52,567 nt of DNA from an uncultured Bacteroidales bacterium. GTDB taxonomy: Bacteria; Bacteroidota; Bacteroidia; Bacteroidales; Bacteroidaceae. Each line of letters opens with the position of its first letter. Positions within the stretch are counted from its first letter, which is position 1. Location: assembly GCA_902798705.1 (NCBI GenBank), contig CADBXS010000007.1, positions 1 to 52,567 of the forward strand. Direction: 5' to 3'. Below are positions 44,171 to 51,027 of the stretch, one piece after another. A program made the position numbers and the translations under genes. The notes beneath the pieces were generated by a model that saw nothing but the letters and a program-made list of their open reading frames with translations, searched no databases and was not told the origin of the DNA.

Positions 44171-45235
44171 ATGAAACGCATTCTTTTTATAGACCGTGAC
44201 GGTACCATTCTCGTTGAGCCCGAAGACGAGCAGATTGACTCCTTCGAGAAGTTTCAGTTCGTTCCTGGTGTCATTCGCAATCTTCATTTCATCCGCACCC
44301 ACCTCGATTTCGAGTTTGTGATGGTGAGCAATCAGGATGGACTGGGTACAGATTCCTATCCAGAGCACATCTTCTGGCCTACGCATCATCTGATGCTTCA
44401 GACGCTCAAAGGCGAAGGCATTGAGTTCGATGACATTCTCATCGACCGCTCTTTCCCTGAAGACCATCTGCCTACTCGTAAGCCTGGCACAGGAATGCTG
44501 ACAAAATACATGCAAGGCGACTACGACCTTGCAAACAGTTATGTGATAGGAGACCGTCAGACCGATGCAAAATTGGCTGAGAACTTGGGATGCAAGTCGC
44601 TCATTCTTTCCGACGAGCTCGACTGGAATCGCATTGCAGAAATCCTCTTTGCAGGAGAGCGCACGGCTTCTGTTCGTCGCACAACAAAGGAAACCGACAT
44701 CGATATCAGCCTATGTCTTGATGGCACGGGAAAGTCTGACATTTCCACAGGACTCGGTTTCTTCGACCACATGCTGGAACAAATCGCTAAGCATGGCAGC
44801 ATCGACTTGAAGATACACGTGAAGGGGGATTTGAATGTGGATGAACACCACACCATAGAGGATACGGGTATTGCTCTGGGTGAGTGCATTGGCAAGGCTT
44901 TGGGCGATAAGCGAGGCATAGAGCGCTATGGTTATACTTTGCCAATGGATGATTGTCTATGTTCTGTTGCTCTCGACTTCGGAGGGCGCCCTTGGCTCGT
45001 TTGGGATGCTGAATTTCATCGCGAACGGGTAGGGGATATGCCTACCGAAATGTTCCTCCATTTCTTCAAGAGTTTCAGCGACGCAGCCCGCATGAATCTC
45101 AACATCAAGGCAGAAGGCGAGAACGAGCATCACAAGATTGAAGGCATCTTCAAGGCATTGGCACGCAGTCTGAAAATGGCTGTAAAGCGCGACATCTACA
45201 AATACCAGCTTCCTTCCAGCAAAGGAATGCTTTAA
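44171..45235 (+). CDS. hisB: Bifunctional histidinol-phosphatase / imidazoleglycerol-phosphate dehydratase
   Basis: 354 residues. The N-terminal HAD phosphatase (1-165) has the catalytic DRDGT motif (FIDRDGTIL) and [15 protein letters not shown]. The C-terminal dehydratase (about 165-354) has [29 protein letters not shown] and the matching later motif [15 protein letters not shown] plus [16 protein letters not shown], which together bind the two metals. It is the last gene of the operon, followed by a strong terminator. Confidence 0.96.
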   Translation: MKRILFIDRDGTILVEPEDEQIDSFEKFQFVPGVIRNLHFIRTHLDFEFVMVSNQDGLGTDSYPEHIFWPTHHLMLQTLKGEGIEFDDILIDRSFPEDHLPTRKPGTGMLTKYMQGDYDLANSYVIGDRQTDAKLAENLGCKSLILSDELDWNRIAEILFAGERTASVRRTTKETDIDISLCLDGTGKSDISTGLGFFDHMLEQIAKHGSIDLKIHVKGDLNVDEHHTIEDTGIALGECIGKALGDKRGIERYGYTLPMDDCLCSVALDFGGRPWLVWDAEFHRERVGDMPTEMFLHFFKSFSDAARMNLNIKAEGENEHHKIEGIFKALARSLKMAVKRDIYKYQLPSSKGML

Positions 45236-45237
45236 GA

Positions 45238-45290
45238 AATAATCCGTTCATCTGGGGAAAGATGAACGGATTATTAGTTTTTGGGGATTT
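45238..45290 (+). terminator. Terminator of the his operon
   Basis: Perfect 15-bp stem AATAATCCGTTCATC (45238-45252) with 45261-45275, an 8-nt loop and a following T-rich run. It can also serve the convergent gene at 45323. Confidence 0.87.
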
Positions 45291-45322
45291 CTTTTTCTTA
45301 TTTTTGAATGGGCAAACTATGC

Positions 45323-46318
45323 TCATTCCTTTTCAACATTTTTCGCAATATTCCTTAATATGATGCTTGTGAGGGTGAAAATGCGCTGTTTCTTTTTTTC
45401 TGTATTGAAGACGAAATCATTAATCATCCAGTTGGGTGTTTTGTTTTCGTCGAGCTCCTTCACCATTTTGAACACGATGATGCTTGGCTCAGTAAAACCA
45501 ATGTCAACGGTGACTTTAGCATCAGCCCTTTTCTCTTGCAAATTGGTTACTTCGATATCTGTCACAGAGATGTGGTCGAAATCCTGAGCATCAATGAATG
45601 GGTCGAAATCTACCACAAGATCATCGTCAGGCAGTTGGTTCCACAGCTTTTTCAATGTGGAAGAAAAGAACTTTGATGTGTTGAGAGTTGAGGATGTGAA
45701 GTCGGCGTATGCTTCTGAAATTTGCTGATAAATGTCGTAGATTCTTGCCTTCACCTCTTCCTCTAATTGATTGTCTGAGCCACGAAGATTCATATTGCCG
45801 AAGGAACCTTTCTTCATTTCGTTCAAAGTGGCGGTATTCATCATCCTCAGAACCATAATGGTATTCATGTTGAGAGAATCCTTGTAAGCAGCATTTTCCT
45901 CCAATCCGTTCAACTCTTTTTGATAAGCTTCGTCTCCATCTATCAGCAATGTGCAAAAAGCTCGATTGATGGCATTTTTGAGGTTCGGTTCCTTTGCCAA
46001 TGATTGGTCAAATAATACTCTCGATTCTTCAAAACTCTTTTGTGCTTCCTCCTTTTGTCCCAAGGTGTCGAGCACAAAAGCCTTTATGAAAGGAATTTGT
46101 GGGTCGTCGAAGTATTGCTCTTGCAGTGTTTGCAATGCATTCAGTCCTTCCTCAAATTTGCCTTCGTTCAACAACGTGTTCTGAATGGCATTCTTGGTGG
46201 AATCCAATGCAGCCAGCTCTTCAGTTGTTAATTCCGCTATCGATTTCTTGCTTTCGGAACAAGAAAAAAACATCATGCACACCAGTGCTAAAACTGAAAA
46301 AAAAGTGAACCTTACCAT
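45323..46318 (-). CDS. TPR-containing lipoprotein of unknown function
   Basis: 331 residues. The lipobox MMFFSC (Cys about residue 20) predicts an outer-membrane lipoprotein. Residues 45-130 look like two TPR-type helix pairs (FEEGLNALQTLQEQYFDDPQ, ALxxLGQKEEAQ). The remaining 200 residues are charged, with a final beta-rich part (VTDIEVTNLQEKRADAKVTVD) ending in a basic segment. It has no recognised family beyond that. It is convergent with hisB, and an AT-rich gene-free stretch of 196 bases lies upstream. Confidence 0.75.
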   Translation of the reverse strand: MVRFTFFSVLALVCMMFFSCSESKKSIAELTTEELAALDSTKNAIQNTLLNEGKFEEGLNALQTLQEQYFDDPQIPFIKAFVLDTLGQKEEAQKSFEESRVLFDQSLAKEPNLKNAINRAFCTLLIDGDEAYQKELNGLEENAAYKDSLNMNTIMVLRMMNTATLNEMKKGSFGNMNLRGSDNQLEEEVKARIYDIYQQISEAYADFTSSTLNTSKFFSSTLKKLWNQLPDDDLVVDFDPFIDAQDFDHISVTDIEVTNLQEKRADAKVTVDIGFTEPSIIVFKMVKELDENKTPNWMINDFVFNTEKKKQRIFTLTSIILRNIAKNVEKE

Positions 46319-46514
46319 AACACAGATATTAAGTTTTTTGCAAAATTAGGTGTAAAACTTGAGTTCTCCAAAAAATCCGAATACTTTTAGTAATGATAAA
46401 AAAATAAATAGGTACGATTTACTCATATTTTGGAGATGTTTTTGTTCGTTTTTGAAGGAGTGATGCGGGCATCATGACTGAGAAAACGGGCGAAAACAGC
46501 CCAAAAGATGCTAT

Positions 46515-47132
46515 TTATAATTTCTTGAAAGTCACACCTATTATATAATAATGTGGACTCATGCGGCAGATGTCGGAGTCGAGATTCGAAGGGATGATGG
46601 AATCACCGCAGAAACGCACTCCTCCATCTTCTGTGAGAAAAGCGGAGCCATAAAAAGCAATCGGGATAAACTTATCAGTTTCAAATTTGTCGATGGCGAT
46701 AGGACGATATGCATAGTGATACTCTTTCAGTCCGTTTCGCTGGAGAGGCAGAAGTACCAAAGGATAGCCCAATGAACCCATTCCTGCCACAGTGATTTGG
46801 ACGTTTTCGATATGAATGGTGTCCTGTACTTGCACGGGAGTGAATCCCATCGACATGGTTTTCCACATTTTGTGAGTTGGCAAATTATTCATGGTGTAAG
46901 TCATGAAACCATCGCTCACATAGCCAAACTTATCATATTCTCTCACACTGAAAACGGCATCGTAGTCCTTGTTTCCGAGGAAGGACAAGTCCCACACATA
47001 GAGCTTATAACCTGCAATTTCCAACATCTGAAGAATATCTTCAGTCTTTGGTTGTATCTGCTTGATTTTCTGAGCATCAACGGCTCCAAATGCCATCAAG
47101 AAAAGCATTGCAATAAGAATCTTCTTCATCAT
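46515..47132 (-). CDS. Exported protein of unknown function
   Basis: 205 residues. The signal peptide is MMKKILIAMLFLMAFGAVDA. The mature part is beta-rich with many aromatics (YKLYVWDLSFLGNKDYDAVF, YGSAFLTEDGGVRFCGDSII). It might match a Bacteroidales DUF such as DUF5041, but that is a weak recollection and is not claimed. There is no catalytic motif to report. It lies downstream of a hairpin repeat and the XRE gene, in the same direction. Confidence 0.7.
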   Translation of the reverse strand: MMKKILIAMLFLMAFGAVDAQKIKQIQPKTEDILQMLEIAGYKLYVWDLSFLGNKDYDAVFSVREYDKFGYVSDGFMTYTMNNLPTHKMWKTMSMGFTPVQVQDTIHIENVQITVAGMGSLGYPLVLLPLQRNGLKEYHYAYRPIAIDKFETDKFIPIAFYGSAFLTEDGGVRFCGDSIIPSNLDSDICRMSPHYYIIGVTFKKL

Positions 47133-47166
47133 TAATCCTATTAGTTTAATTGTATTATTCTATCTA

Positions 47167-47207
47167 TCTACTCCCCTCTCCCTTCGGAGAGGGGCTGGGG
47201 GTGAGGC
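47167..47207 (-). repeat. Dispersed hairpin repeat, copy 9
   Basis: Near-consensus copy ending 4 bases beyond the XRE regulator stop, in that gene's orientation. Confidence 0.78.
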
Positions 47208-47211
47208 TTTT

Positions 47212-47424
47212 TTATTCTTTCTGCCAATCCTCCTCTTCGAGTTGGAATACATCATCGAAAGAGCGTCCGAAGATGTGAGCGATTTTGAGAGCGAGAACTG
47301 TGGAAGGAACATATTTCCCCGCTTCGATGGCAACGATAGTTTGTCGGCTCACACCAACCTGCTCTGCTAATTGTTGCTGTGTCATACGTGCGATGGCACG
47401 CTCCACTCGAATGTTATTCTTCAT
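47212..47424 (-). CDS. XRE-type HTH regulator
   Basis: 70 residues: MKNNIRVERAIARMTQQQLA then EQVGVSRQTIVAIEAGKYVP, a compact Cro/CI-like DNA-binding domain (helix-turn-helix about 14-35), and an acidic end EEEDWQKE. It overlaps the preceding membrane-protein gene by 11 bases, so the two are probably translationally coupled. Such small XRE proteins paired with a membrane protein are common and may sense a membrane signal, which is inference. Confidence 0.9.
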   Translation of the reverse strand: MKNNIRVERAIARMTQQQLAEQVGVSRQTIVAIEAGKYVPSTVLALKIAHIFGRSFDDVFQLEEEDWQKE

Positions 47425-47914
47425 CGCTTACCACCTCCTTTCTGAATTTCCATATTTCATAGTAGAACTTGCCAATGAAGAGAGGGAAGATGAGCCAATG
47501 GAAATAGAGTAGCGGCAAAAGATACCCAGTTCCGTAAACCGTTAGCTGCGTCAAAATAAAGAGAATACCATATACTTTCACTGCCCAGCTAAAAGTTTTC
47601 AAGCGCAGATTAATGGTATATTCATCTTCTTCCTTCAGTCGTGTGAACGACACGAGGATAAATCCCACCATGATGGCAACATTTGCAATCTCATCCGTCC
47701 AATCATCGTTCTGCGTAATGAAAGAGAGTGTTTTTTCAACCTTTTCCCCCTCCTCAAAAGACGTCTTTTCGGATGGAATCAGTGTAATTGCTTTCGTTGG
47801 GCCCAAATTAGGAAGGATATCTTCATTAGATAAAATGGCAGTCACAAGTCCAAACAGAATGAGTATCCATCCGATAGTTTTGCATTTTTCGGGAAATAAA
47901 TAATTTGTTTTCAT
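47414..47914 (-). CDS. Membrane protein coupled to the XRE regulator
   Basis: 166 residues from ATG 47914. Hydrophobic segments lie near 13-28, 72-88, 103-122 and 127-147, giving about four helices. The second half has RLKTFSWAVKVYGILFILT. The ORF extends upstream to 48034, but that part lacks conserved or signal features. A role as partner of the overlapping XRE protein is likely; no named domain was recognised. Confidence 0.78.
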   Translation of the reverse strand: MKTNYLFPEKCKTIGWILILFGLVTAILSNEDILPNLGPTKAITLIPSEKTSFEEGEKVEKTLSFITQNDDWTDEIANVAIMVGFILVSFTRLKEEDEYTINLRLKTFSWAVKVYGILFILTQLTVYGTGYLLPLLYFHWLIFPLFIGKFYYEIWKFRKEVVSDEE

Positions 47915-48151
47915 ACATTCGCAGTGTTTAAAAAGTTTGACATTTATTTGGTAATTTGTCATGACGCTGCAAAAGTATGGATTTCTTTTCAAAAAGTAAA
48001 GCAAACACGACAAAAAGTTTTGTAAATTTAACACATTTTATCTATTTTCGTGCTTTCTTCTCTCCTTTTGAGCATAGATGGAGCCTCAATAAAATAAAAA
48101 GTACAATCCTCAAATATAAATATTTTGCAGCGCTGAATTATTCATTAATAT

Positions 48152-48183
48152 TTTGGCGAAATACAGATTAACAGCTAAATTTG
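48152..48183 (+). promoter_or_regulatory. Promoter that decides the start of the next gene
   Basis: TTTG (48152-48155) and TAAATTTG (48176-48183), 20 bp apart. It overlaps a TTG at 48153 that could otherwise be taken as start, so translation must begin further on. Confidence 0.72.
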
Positions 48184-48218
48184 CACAGGTAATTACACTT
48201 CCTAAAAATAAAATCATT

Positions 48219-48647
48219 GTGAGTGGTAAACTGAGAAAATCCCTTCTGATAGCATTGATTGCTGAATTGTGCTTCATTGCTTTTAGCCTCGTCTTTGGCT
48301 TTTGGGGACACTACAAAAGTCTCGGAATTGAAATCAGTGTGCATGTCATGCTCATCGTTGTTAGTTTTCTTACGGTTTTTCTCAGTCTGACATGGTACAA
48401 GACGAAAAGCATTTTCTTTCGCTTTTTGCACCTTTTGTTTGTTTCATTGTGTTTGGCTCTGTTGGGAACTTTGCTTTTCTTATTGCTCCATGAAGTTTTT
48501 TCTCATGGTTTTCAACACATCGGGGGAGGCTTCTGGAATTTCTTGTTCCTTTGGTTTGGTACGCCCTATGGCTTTGCACTTTGGGCAGGTATTGCTGTTG
48601 TGCCCTGCTTCATAGCCGCTTGCCTTCTTCGCAAATGGGAATTTTGA
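48219..48647 (+). CDS. Four-helix membrane protein of unknown function
   Basis: 142 residues from GTG 48219, preferred because the promoter box lies upstream at 48176-48183 and would be inside the longer TTG-started frame (48153). Hydrophobic helices lie near 9-27, 37-54, 65-87 and 110-132 (counted from the GTG). A polar loop with His and Gly residues (SHGFQHIGGGFW) separates the last two. No family was recognised. The downstream gene-free stretch holds the long 22-bp palindrome array. Confidence 0.6.
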   Translation: MSGKLRKSLLIALIAELCFIAFSLVFGFWGHYKSLGIEISVHVMLIVVSFLTVFLSLTWYKTKSIFFRFLHLLFVSLCLALLGTLLFLLLHEVFSHGFQHIGGGFWNFLFLWFGTPYGFALWAGIAVVPCFIAACLLRKWEF

Positions 48648-48698
48648 ATTTCTTTTTTCCGCTTTTCCAAGTTCTTTTTAGGGGATTCAGTAATAGAT

Positions 48699-48950
48699 TG
48701 AAGGTTCGATAAAATTTTGTTGGACCTTCATTAAAATTGTTCCATACCTTTATTATATATATGTCGAACTTTCAATTAAATTTCTTTGAAAGTTCATCGT
48801 AATATTTTTGAACTTTCATTGCAAAATTTTTGAACGTTCAAAAATAAAAAAATGAACGTTCAAAAAAATATTTCTGAACGTTCAAAATTTTAGAAACGAA
48901 CGTTAAAAAAATCTTTTATGAACTTTCGAGATATTTTAAATGAACTTTCT
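48699..48950. repeat. Twelve-unit 22-bp tandem palindrome array
   Basis: Units begin at 48699, 48721, 48743 (degenerate), 48765, 48787, 48809, 48831, 48853, 48875, 48897, 48919 and 48941, with exact 22-bp steps. The core is TGAAnnTTCA: TGAACGTTCA in the three middle units, changing to TGAACTTTCA, TGAAAGTTCA or TGAAGGTTCG outward. Spacers are A/T-rich and not conserved. It shares its core with the array at 16532. It fills much of the gene-free stretch 48648-49145; an in-frame 32-codon ATG at 48992 is not convincing. Confidence 0.88.
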
Positions 48951-49043
48951 GTATATTTGTAATGTGGGTTTTGCAATTTTGAGAAACCTTTATGGAAAAG
49001 TTGGAAAAGCGTAGTGAAATAGTGAAAAAAGCCTTGCTTAGCA

Positions 49044-49073
49044 TTGAAAAGAGTGAAGAAATGTGTATTTTTG
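49044..49073 (+). promoter_or_regulatory. Promoter of the HU-like gene
   Basis: TTG at 49044-49046 and TATTTTTG at 49066-49073, 19 bp apart, about 70 nt before the start codon at 49146. A further TATATTTG (48952-48959) adjoins the end of the 22-bp array but has no clear -33 partner. Confidence 0.5.
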
Positions 49074-49145
49074 AATGCTACAGGAAATGAAGCATTGGCT
49101 TAAGAATGTGGCGTAGGACTAAAAACTACATTTAATATAAGTTAT

Positions 49146-49547
49146 ATGGCAACTTTGAAGGTTAATGTAAGAAAGCAGCGCGTGGGCGTGATGCAGAATC
49201 GGGAAATGTATGTGGCGCATGTTGATAATCAGACTCTTATCGACAGGGATAATCTGATTAGTATGGCGGCAAGTGACTCGGGACTCAGTGAGGCTCAGAT
49301 TGCTGCATCGCTCTTTGCATTGGAAAAGCAAGTGGAGGAACTCTTGTTGGAGGGACATCGGGTGAATTTCGGAATATTGGGTACATTCCGCATGTCGGTG
49401 GATTGCAAGGCTAAGGAAAGGCGAGAAGATATGACTGCGGAATGCATCACACGTCGTCGCATCATCTATACTCCATCCACTCGAATCAAGGGGAAATTGA
49501 ACAATGCCAAAATCAAGGGGTTCGAAATGAAGAATGTTGAGTCGTAG
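49146..49547 (+). CDS. HU-family DNA-binding protein
   Basis: 133 residues, longer than classical HU (about 90). The N-terminal region MATLKVNVRKQRVGVMQNRE is the form seen in the Bacteroidota HU-like family. The helical part (SGLSEAQIAASLFALEKQVE ELLLEGHRVNFGILGTFRMS) holds the HU core and GxFxM hinge. The basic C-terminal part (RRRIIYTPSTRIKGKLNNAK) suits DNA contact. It is probably a chromosome-organising protein. It lies just downstream of the twelve-unit array, so a direct link is worth testing. Confidence 0.87.
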   Translation: MATLKVNVRKQRVGVMQNREMYVAHVDNQTLIDRDNLISMAASDSGLSEAQIAASLFALEKQVEELLLEGHRVNFGILGTFRMSVDCKAKERREDMTAECITRRRIIYTPSTRIKGKLNNAKIKGFEMKNVES

Positions 49548-49854
49548 GATTCAGAAAGACAAAATCTGGAAATGATGAAGAGCGTGTTGCGGTTTTTTTG
49601 AAGCGCATCACGAGGGTGAAGTCTGCAAGAAGAAATGAAACGATTGCAAACTATGCTTTTCACTTGGTGTGAGAGTGTGTCGTTTGAATAAAAAATGCAT
49701 AAGTTTTCTCGTTTTTTTTGTTTTCATTTCTTTATGCAGATTTATTTCTGTAACTTTGCAATGAAAATGGGCGATTGGCAATGATGAGTTGCCAATTTAT
49801 TGTGTCAATGAATTTATTTCCAATTAAATAACAATTTAAATTTATTTTATCAGT
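49548..49854. other. Gene-free stretch upstream of mce
   Basis: No convincing gene. It has TAACTTTG (49751-49758), a -7-like box with no correctly spaced TTTG, and a 7-bp perfect hairpin (TTGGCAA at 49775 with TTGCCAA at 49789) in the presumed mce leader. Confidence 0.5.
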
Positions 49855-50268
49855 ATGAAGATTTCTCGTATTGACCATCTGGGCATTGCTGTCCAGAGCA
49901 TTGAAGAGGTTCTCCCTTATTATGAGAACGTTCTCGGTTTGAAGTGCTATGCTATTGAGGAAGTGGCAGACCAGAAGGTGAAGACTGCTTTCTTGAAGGT
50001 GGGCGAAGTGAAGATTGAACTCCTTGAGCCAACAAGCCCTGAGAGCACTATCGCTAAGTTCTTGGAAAAGGGTGGTAGAGGTGTTCACCACATGGCATTC
50101 GCTATTGAGGACGGTGTTGCAAACGCATTGGCAGAGTGTAACGAAAAGGGCATTCGTCTGATTGACCAGGCTCCACGTCCAGGTGCTGAACAGATGTCTA
50201 TCGCTTTCCTGCATCCAAAATCAACTGTTGGTGTACTCACAGAGTTGTGCGAACCACAGAATAAATAA
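49855..50268 (+). CDS. mce: Methylmalonyl-CoA epimerase
   Basis: 137 residues, vicinal-oxygen-chelate fold, interconverting R and S methylmalonyl-CoA in the propionate (succinate) pathway. Metal ligands appear in IDHLGIAVQS (His), VHHMAFAIED (His) and VGVLTELCE (Glu). In related genomes the carboxyltransferase subunits follow directly; here repeats and a kinase fragment follow instead, so the local order has been disturbed. Confidence 0.94.
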   Translation: MKISRIDHLGIAVQSIEEVLPYYENVLGLKCYAIEEVADQKVKTAFLKVGEVKIELLEPTSPESTIAKFLEKGGRGVHHMAFAIEDGVANALAECNEKGIRLIDQAPRPGAEQMSIAFLHPKSTVGVLTELCEPQNK

Positions 50269-50272
50269 AAAG

Positions 50273-50310
50273 CCTCACCCCCAACCCCTCTCCAAAGGGA
50301 GAGGGGAGTA
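50273..50310 (+). repeat. Dispersed hairpin repeat, copy 10
   Basis: Near-consensus copy 5 bases after the mce stop, in sense orientation. With the next inverted copy it makes a larger inverted pair. Confidence 0.8.
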
Positions 50311-50343
50311 ATCACCATAACGACCTATTATCAACCCGCAAAT

Positions 50344-50388
50344 CATTCTACTCCCCTCCCTCACAGGGAGGGGCATGGGGGAGGGTCT
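50344..50388 (-). repeat. Dispersed hairpin repeat, copy 11
   Basis: Reverse-orientation copy directly abutting the histidine-kinase fragment; it probably marks the breakpoint. Confidence 0.72.
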
Positions 50389-50607
50389 CTTGTCATCACC
50401 GACAATGGTCATGGCATCCCGCCGGCTATAGCGAAGAATCTCTTCACTCCGTTTTTCTCTACCAAGCCCCAAGGTCAGGGTCTCGGTCTTCTGCTCATCC
50501 GCGACATTCTTACTTCTCACCACTGCACCTTCAATCTGCTTACAGATCCAGAAGATCATCTCACTCGCTTCACCATCCAATTTCCTATCCAGAAAACTCA
50601 TAAATGA
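50389..50607 (+). pseudogene. 3' fragment of a sensor histidine kinase (HATPase domain)
   Basis: No start codon, so it is not a normal gene call. The frame from about 50392 reads VITDNGHGIPPAIAKNLFTP then FFSTKPQGQGLGLLLIRDIL and ends at TGA 50605. The G1 (DNGHGI), F (FTPFFSTK) and G2 (QGLGL) boxes of the ATP-binding domain are clear. The N-terminal domains and the phosphoacceptor His are absent, and the 5' edge touches the hairpin repeat. This suggests truncation by a deletion or rearrangement at the repeat. Confidence 0.8.
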
Positions 50608-50642
50608 AAGGTGCCGAAGTAAAAGGGAAAGGGCAAACCCAT

Positions 50643-50727
50643 AGTTTACCGTAACTAAACCCGGAGTTTACCGTAACTAAACTGGGAGTTTACCGTAACT
50701 AAACCCGGAGTTCCCACGGGGGGAACT
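50643..50727 (+). repeat. 22-bp tandem array of the AGTTTACC type
   Basis: Units at 50643, 50665 and 50687 are AGTTTACCGTAACTAAAC plus four bases (CCGG or TGGG), in exact 22-bp steps. A fourth partial unit at 50709 grades into a hairpin (AGTTCCC with GGGAACT). GTTTA and TAAAC inside each unit are inverted. It fills part of the gene-free stretch 50608-51025. Confidence 0.82.
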
Positions 50728-50771
50728 TGGGGGGATGGGGAGTAGGGCGGGAAAAGAGAGAATTTCGTGAA

Positions 50772-51027
50772 AACACCTAACCTCCTACCTGAATCGCTGG
50801 AAATGCCTTTGTGGAAAGGGGTTTCAGAGAGGTAGGTGTTTACATAACACCTACCTAACACCTACCTTGACACCTAACTCGGCCGAATGGTAAGATGGGT
50901 GGGAGCTTGTTTGGAGGGGAAGGAGGTGGCGGGTTAGGTGTTAGGTAGGTGTTTGCGGAACACCTACCTTGCTGAAACCCCTTTGTAGAAAGGGGTTTCG
51001 GAAGGTTTAGGTAGGAGGTTAGGTGTT
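50772..51027. repeat. Dense inverted-repeat region bounded by 19-bp arms
   Basis: AACACCTAACCTCCTACCT (50772-50790) is exactly complementary to 51009-51027. Within lie two AGGTAGGTGTT/AACACCTACCT hairpins (50830-50856, 50943-50969) and a GAAACCCCTTT/AAAGGGGTTTC hairpin (50974-50999). The right arm covers the stop codon of the GH43 gene, so it may also end that transcript. No coding frame is evident. Confidence 0.75.

Noticed and set aside
48699-48950. CRISPR array
   Set aside because: Repeat units are contiguous 22-mers with a 10-bp core and A/T-rich 12-bp gaps, far shorter than CRISPR repeat plus spacer, and no cas gene is present.
48992-49090. 32-codon frame after the 12-unit array
   Set aside because: It is rich in Lys/Glu without a hydrophobic or conserved feature, and the promoter of the HU-like gene lies inside it.
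49751-49795. Cobalamin riboswitch upstream of mce
   Set aside because: Only a -7 box and a 7-bp hairpin are visible; the large conserved cobalamin-box architecture is not present.
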